Source of the DNA: Candidatus Kapaibacterium sp.
GTDB taxonomy: Bacteria > Bacteroidota > Ignavibacteria > Kapaibacteriales > UBA7675
Assembly (NCBI GenBank): GCA_028284775.1
Contig: JANQRB010000035.1
Span: forward strand, 1-35,230
DNA: 35,230 bases
Reading direction: 5' to 3'
In this document: one piece after another, positions 33,706-35,230 of the stretch
Layout of the letters: each line of letters opens with the position of its first letter
Numbering within the stretch: position 1 is the stretch's first letter
Notes under the pieces: model-generated
What the model saw: the letters and a program-made list of their open reading frames with translations, nothing else
Told to the model about the DNA's origin: nothing
Databases searched by the model: none
Program-made: the position numbers and the translations under genes

Positions 33706-35085
33706 ATGGGGGACATTAAGGGACATTCGGTCCTGTCCGAATCTTGCGACTCCATGAAACCGCGTCAAACACATGTGCTTAATCTCGTAAGTCTGGAAGA
33801 TCAGCTACGAGAACAGGATCTGAAAATCTGGTGGGTTGCCGAGACAATCGGCGTCAACCGCAAAACCGTTTCCCGTTGGCTCAACGGGCAGGTGCGCCGT
33901 ATCTCGGCTCGCAATCTCGCGGCTTTGGCCGATTGCCTGCAATGCCGACCGCCCGATCTGGTGCTGTCGGACGCCAGCGACCAGCTCGCCTCCAACGCCG
34001 ACCAGACGCGCGCCGCGCGATCCATCATAGATGAAAACCTATTGGCAACCCTTGCGCCCGCCGGCAAATGGTCGCTGCTTGAACATGTGATCAAAGCGAC
34101 CATGCAACCGAATCTTCCTCTCCCGCTATTGGGCAGGCTCTACAACTATCTTTCGATCGCCGCCTGGAGACAAAGCAAAATCGAAACGGCGCTTGGCTAC
34201 GCCGAAAAAGCAATGGAACTGGCCGATAAACTGCAGTCGAAGTCGATAAAGGTGAATGCTTCCTATAACATTGCGCTGATATACTCTCTGCAGGGCCGTA
34301 TCGGCGATTCGCTGCGCCTCAACCACTATTGCCTTCAGCATCACCGTTTCCTGGATGAGACCGTTCCCCTCGGTGGTATACTCTGCAACACCGGCATTGC
34401 TTATCACGAGTTCGGTGACTTCGACCGGGCAGTCGCATATTTCAATCAGTCTATCGATGCCTTGCAACGCAGCAAGGAACCGATGCGTCGCTCGATAGCC
34501 TGGTGCGCCCTGGGACTGGTCTATTCCGAAACCGGTCAATTGGAGTCTGCCGCTGAAGCGCTGACGATTTCACTCAAGCAGGCGGAGGCCGGCGGCTACC
34601 TGCGCGGCATCCATGCCTGCCACGTTTATCTGGCCGAAATTTATGCGCGACAGCAAGAGCTCGCCCGGGCGCGGCAATCGTACAGCAAGGGAATGGCCGG
34701 CTTCGCGGCAATCGAACTGCAGGAGTCCCACAACAGCCTCGTCGGCGCGGTTCTCGAACGCTGCGCGGGCAATCTGCCGAAGGCGTTTCGGCACATTAAC
34801 GATGGACTGGAATTGGCGAAACCCTTTCCCATTCAGCAGGCGGCATTGCTGACGGAACAAGCCGGTCTGTTTCGCATACAGCACAACGAGCTCGCGGCGA
34901 AGGCCGCTCTTGTCAAAGCGCGCGAAATTTACCGGAGCTGTTCAGCTGAATTGCGCCTGCAGCGATTAGACGCCATACTCCGGGATCGGCTCCTGGAACA
35001 CACTGGAGGCGTGGCAGCTGACCCGCCGGCTGTCGGAGCCGACAGTCCGGGCGAGCCGGCAAGCGCAGGAAGTATTGAAGATTGA
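33706..35085 (+). CDS. HTH-TPR transcriptional regulator (RRNPP-like architecture)
   Basis: 459 residues from 33706; a second ATG at 33754 gives 443 and leaves the palindrome at 33725-33742 just upstream, so it may be the true start. Residues 30-85 form an XRE-type helix-turn-helix (VAETIGVNRKTVSRWLNGQV, ARNLAALADCLQCRPPDLVL). Residues 120-425 hold about six or seven TPR repeats (ALGYAEKAMELADKL, YEFG-type GIAYHEFGDFDRAVAYFNQS, ALGLVYSETGQLESAAEAL, AEIYARQQELARARQSYSKG). The C-terminus is low-complexity. HTH plus TPR is the plan of Firmicute RRNPP regulators, which bind short peptides; TPRs may equally bind proteins. No peptide gene was found nearby. Confidence 0.82.
   Translation: MGDIKGHSVLSESCDSMKPRQTHVLNLVSLEDQLREQDLKIWWVAETIGVNRKTVSRWLNGQVRRISARNLAALADCLQCRPPDLVLSDASDQLASNADQTRAARSIIDENLLATLAPAGKWSLLEHVIKATMQPNLPLPLLGRLYNYLSIAAWRQSKIETALGYAEKAMELADKLQSKSIKVNASYNIALIYSLQGRIGDSLRLNHYCLQHHRFLDETVPLGGILCNTGIAYHEFGDFDRAVAYFNQSIDALQRSKEPMRRSIAWCALGLVYSETGQLESAAEALTISLKQAEAGGYLRGIHACHVYLAEIYARQQELARARQSYSKGMAGFAAIELQESHNSLVGAVLERCAGNLPKAFRHINDGLELAKPFPIQQAALLTEQAGLFRIQHNELAAKAALVKAREIYRSCSAELRLQRLDAILRDRLLEHTGGVAADPPAVGADSPGEPASAGSIED
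33725..33742. promoter_or_regulatory. Palindrome at the 5' end of the HTH-TPR gene, possible operator
   Basis: ATTCGG (33725-33730) and CCGAAT (33737-33742) flank TCCTGT. It overlaps the second of two direct copies of GGGACATT. It lies within the frame if the start is 33706, or just before the start if it is 33754. Autoregulatory binding is conjecture. Confidence 0.3.
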
Positions 35086-35167
35086 ATCACGGAAAAATAC
35101 GCAGAACTTTTTGGCGCGCTTCGATGTCGGCGACTCTAGTGATTTGTCAAAAAAGTTTATTCTAGTC

Positions 35168-35230
35168 CCCCTCTTTTGAAAGAGGGGCCAGGGGAGTTAG
35201 AAAGACCTTAAGAGTTCATAACTCCTCCCC
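35168..35230. repeat. Palindromic intergenic repeat at the window edge
   Basis: CCCCTCTTT/AAAGAGGGG (35168-35176 with 35179-35187) form a tight hairpin. Further on, GGGGAGTTA (35191-35199) can pair with AACTCCTCCCC at the window end. The style matches dispersed CCCCTC-rich palindromes seen in many Bacteroidota genomes. The element continues past the window. Confidence 0.6.

Overview
The window looks like a chromosomal segment from a Gram-negative bacterium of the Fibrobacterota-Chlorobiota-Bacteroidota (FCB) group. It cannot be placed to genus from the sequence. The evidence is convergent. Three secreted proteins end in type IX secretion (T9SS) type C-terminal domains. DUF3109 and DUF3127, families typical of Bacteroidota, are present. 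An ECF sigma factor sits beside an anti-sigma factor fused to an outer-membrane barrel. The rplS promoter fits the Bacteroidota consensus (TTTG, 20-base spacer, TACATTTG), and copies of TATATTTG lie upstream of other genes. Many starts lack a clear Shine-Dalgarno sequence. No tRNA, rRNA, CRISPR array, transposase or phage gene was recognised.

Layout. 1-3.4 kb: the 5' part of an AddB-like nuclease gene, divergent from a secreted BNR-propeller protein, then rplS with its promoter and terminator. 3.6-6.3 kb: a three-gene unit (ECF sigma factor, anti-sigma factor with an inner-membrane helix and a C-terminal outer-membrane barrel, lipoprotein). 6.7-10.3 kb: ribE, divergent from an operon of a DUF3109 protein, a sigma-54 with an unusual internal insertion, and a small lipoprotein. 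10.5-14.4 kb: a second, orphan ECF sigma factor, a large T9SS cargo protein and a divergent 2-hydroxyacid dehydrogenase. 14.4-16.3 kb: gene-poor, with one small unknown gene and an orphan terminator. 16.3-18.6 kb: a GT2 glycosyltransferase divergent from a heptosyltransferase-type GT9, probably for surface glycans. 18.7-22.8 kb: two adjacent paralogous helical proteins of no family I recognise, a small helical protein after them, and a small opposite-strand ORF between the paralogs. 22.9-27.8 kb: a DUF3127 protein with an SSB-like acidic tip, a cystathionine beta-synthase-type enzyme, a YfhO membrane protein and a small HTH regulator. 28.1-32.8 kb: a two-domain FKBP lipoprotein, a DUF454 membrane protein, an Ig/PKD T9SS cargo protein and an orphan SecD-periplasmic-domain-like protein. 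32.9-35.2 kb: a TPR-like protein divergent from an HTH-TPR regulator, then a palindromic repeat at the window edge.

Most of the content is envelope-related: secretion cargo, envelope-spanning signalling, lipoproteins, glycan transferases and a periplasmic-type foldase. The best candidates for something undescribed are the tandem paralog cassette at 18.7-22.8 kb, the sigma/dual-membrane anti-sigma/lipoprotein operon at 3.6-6.3 kb, and the free-standing SecD-like protein at 32 kb.
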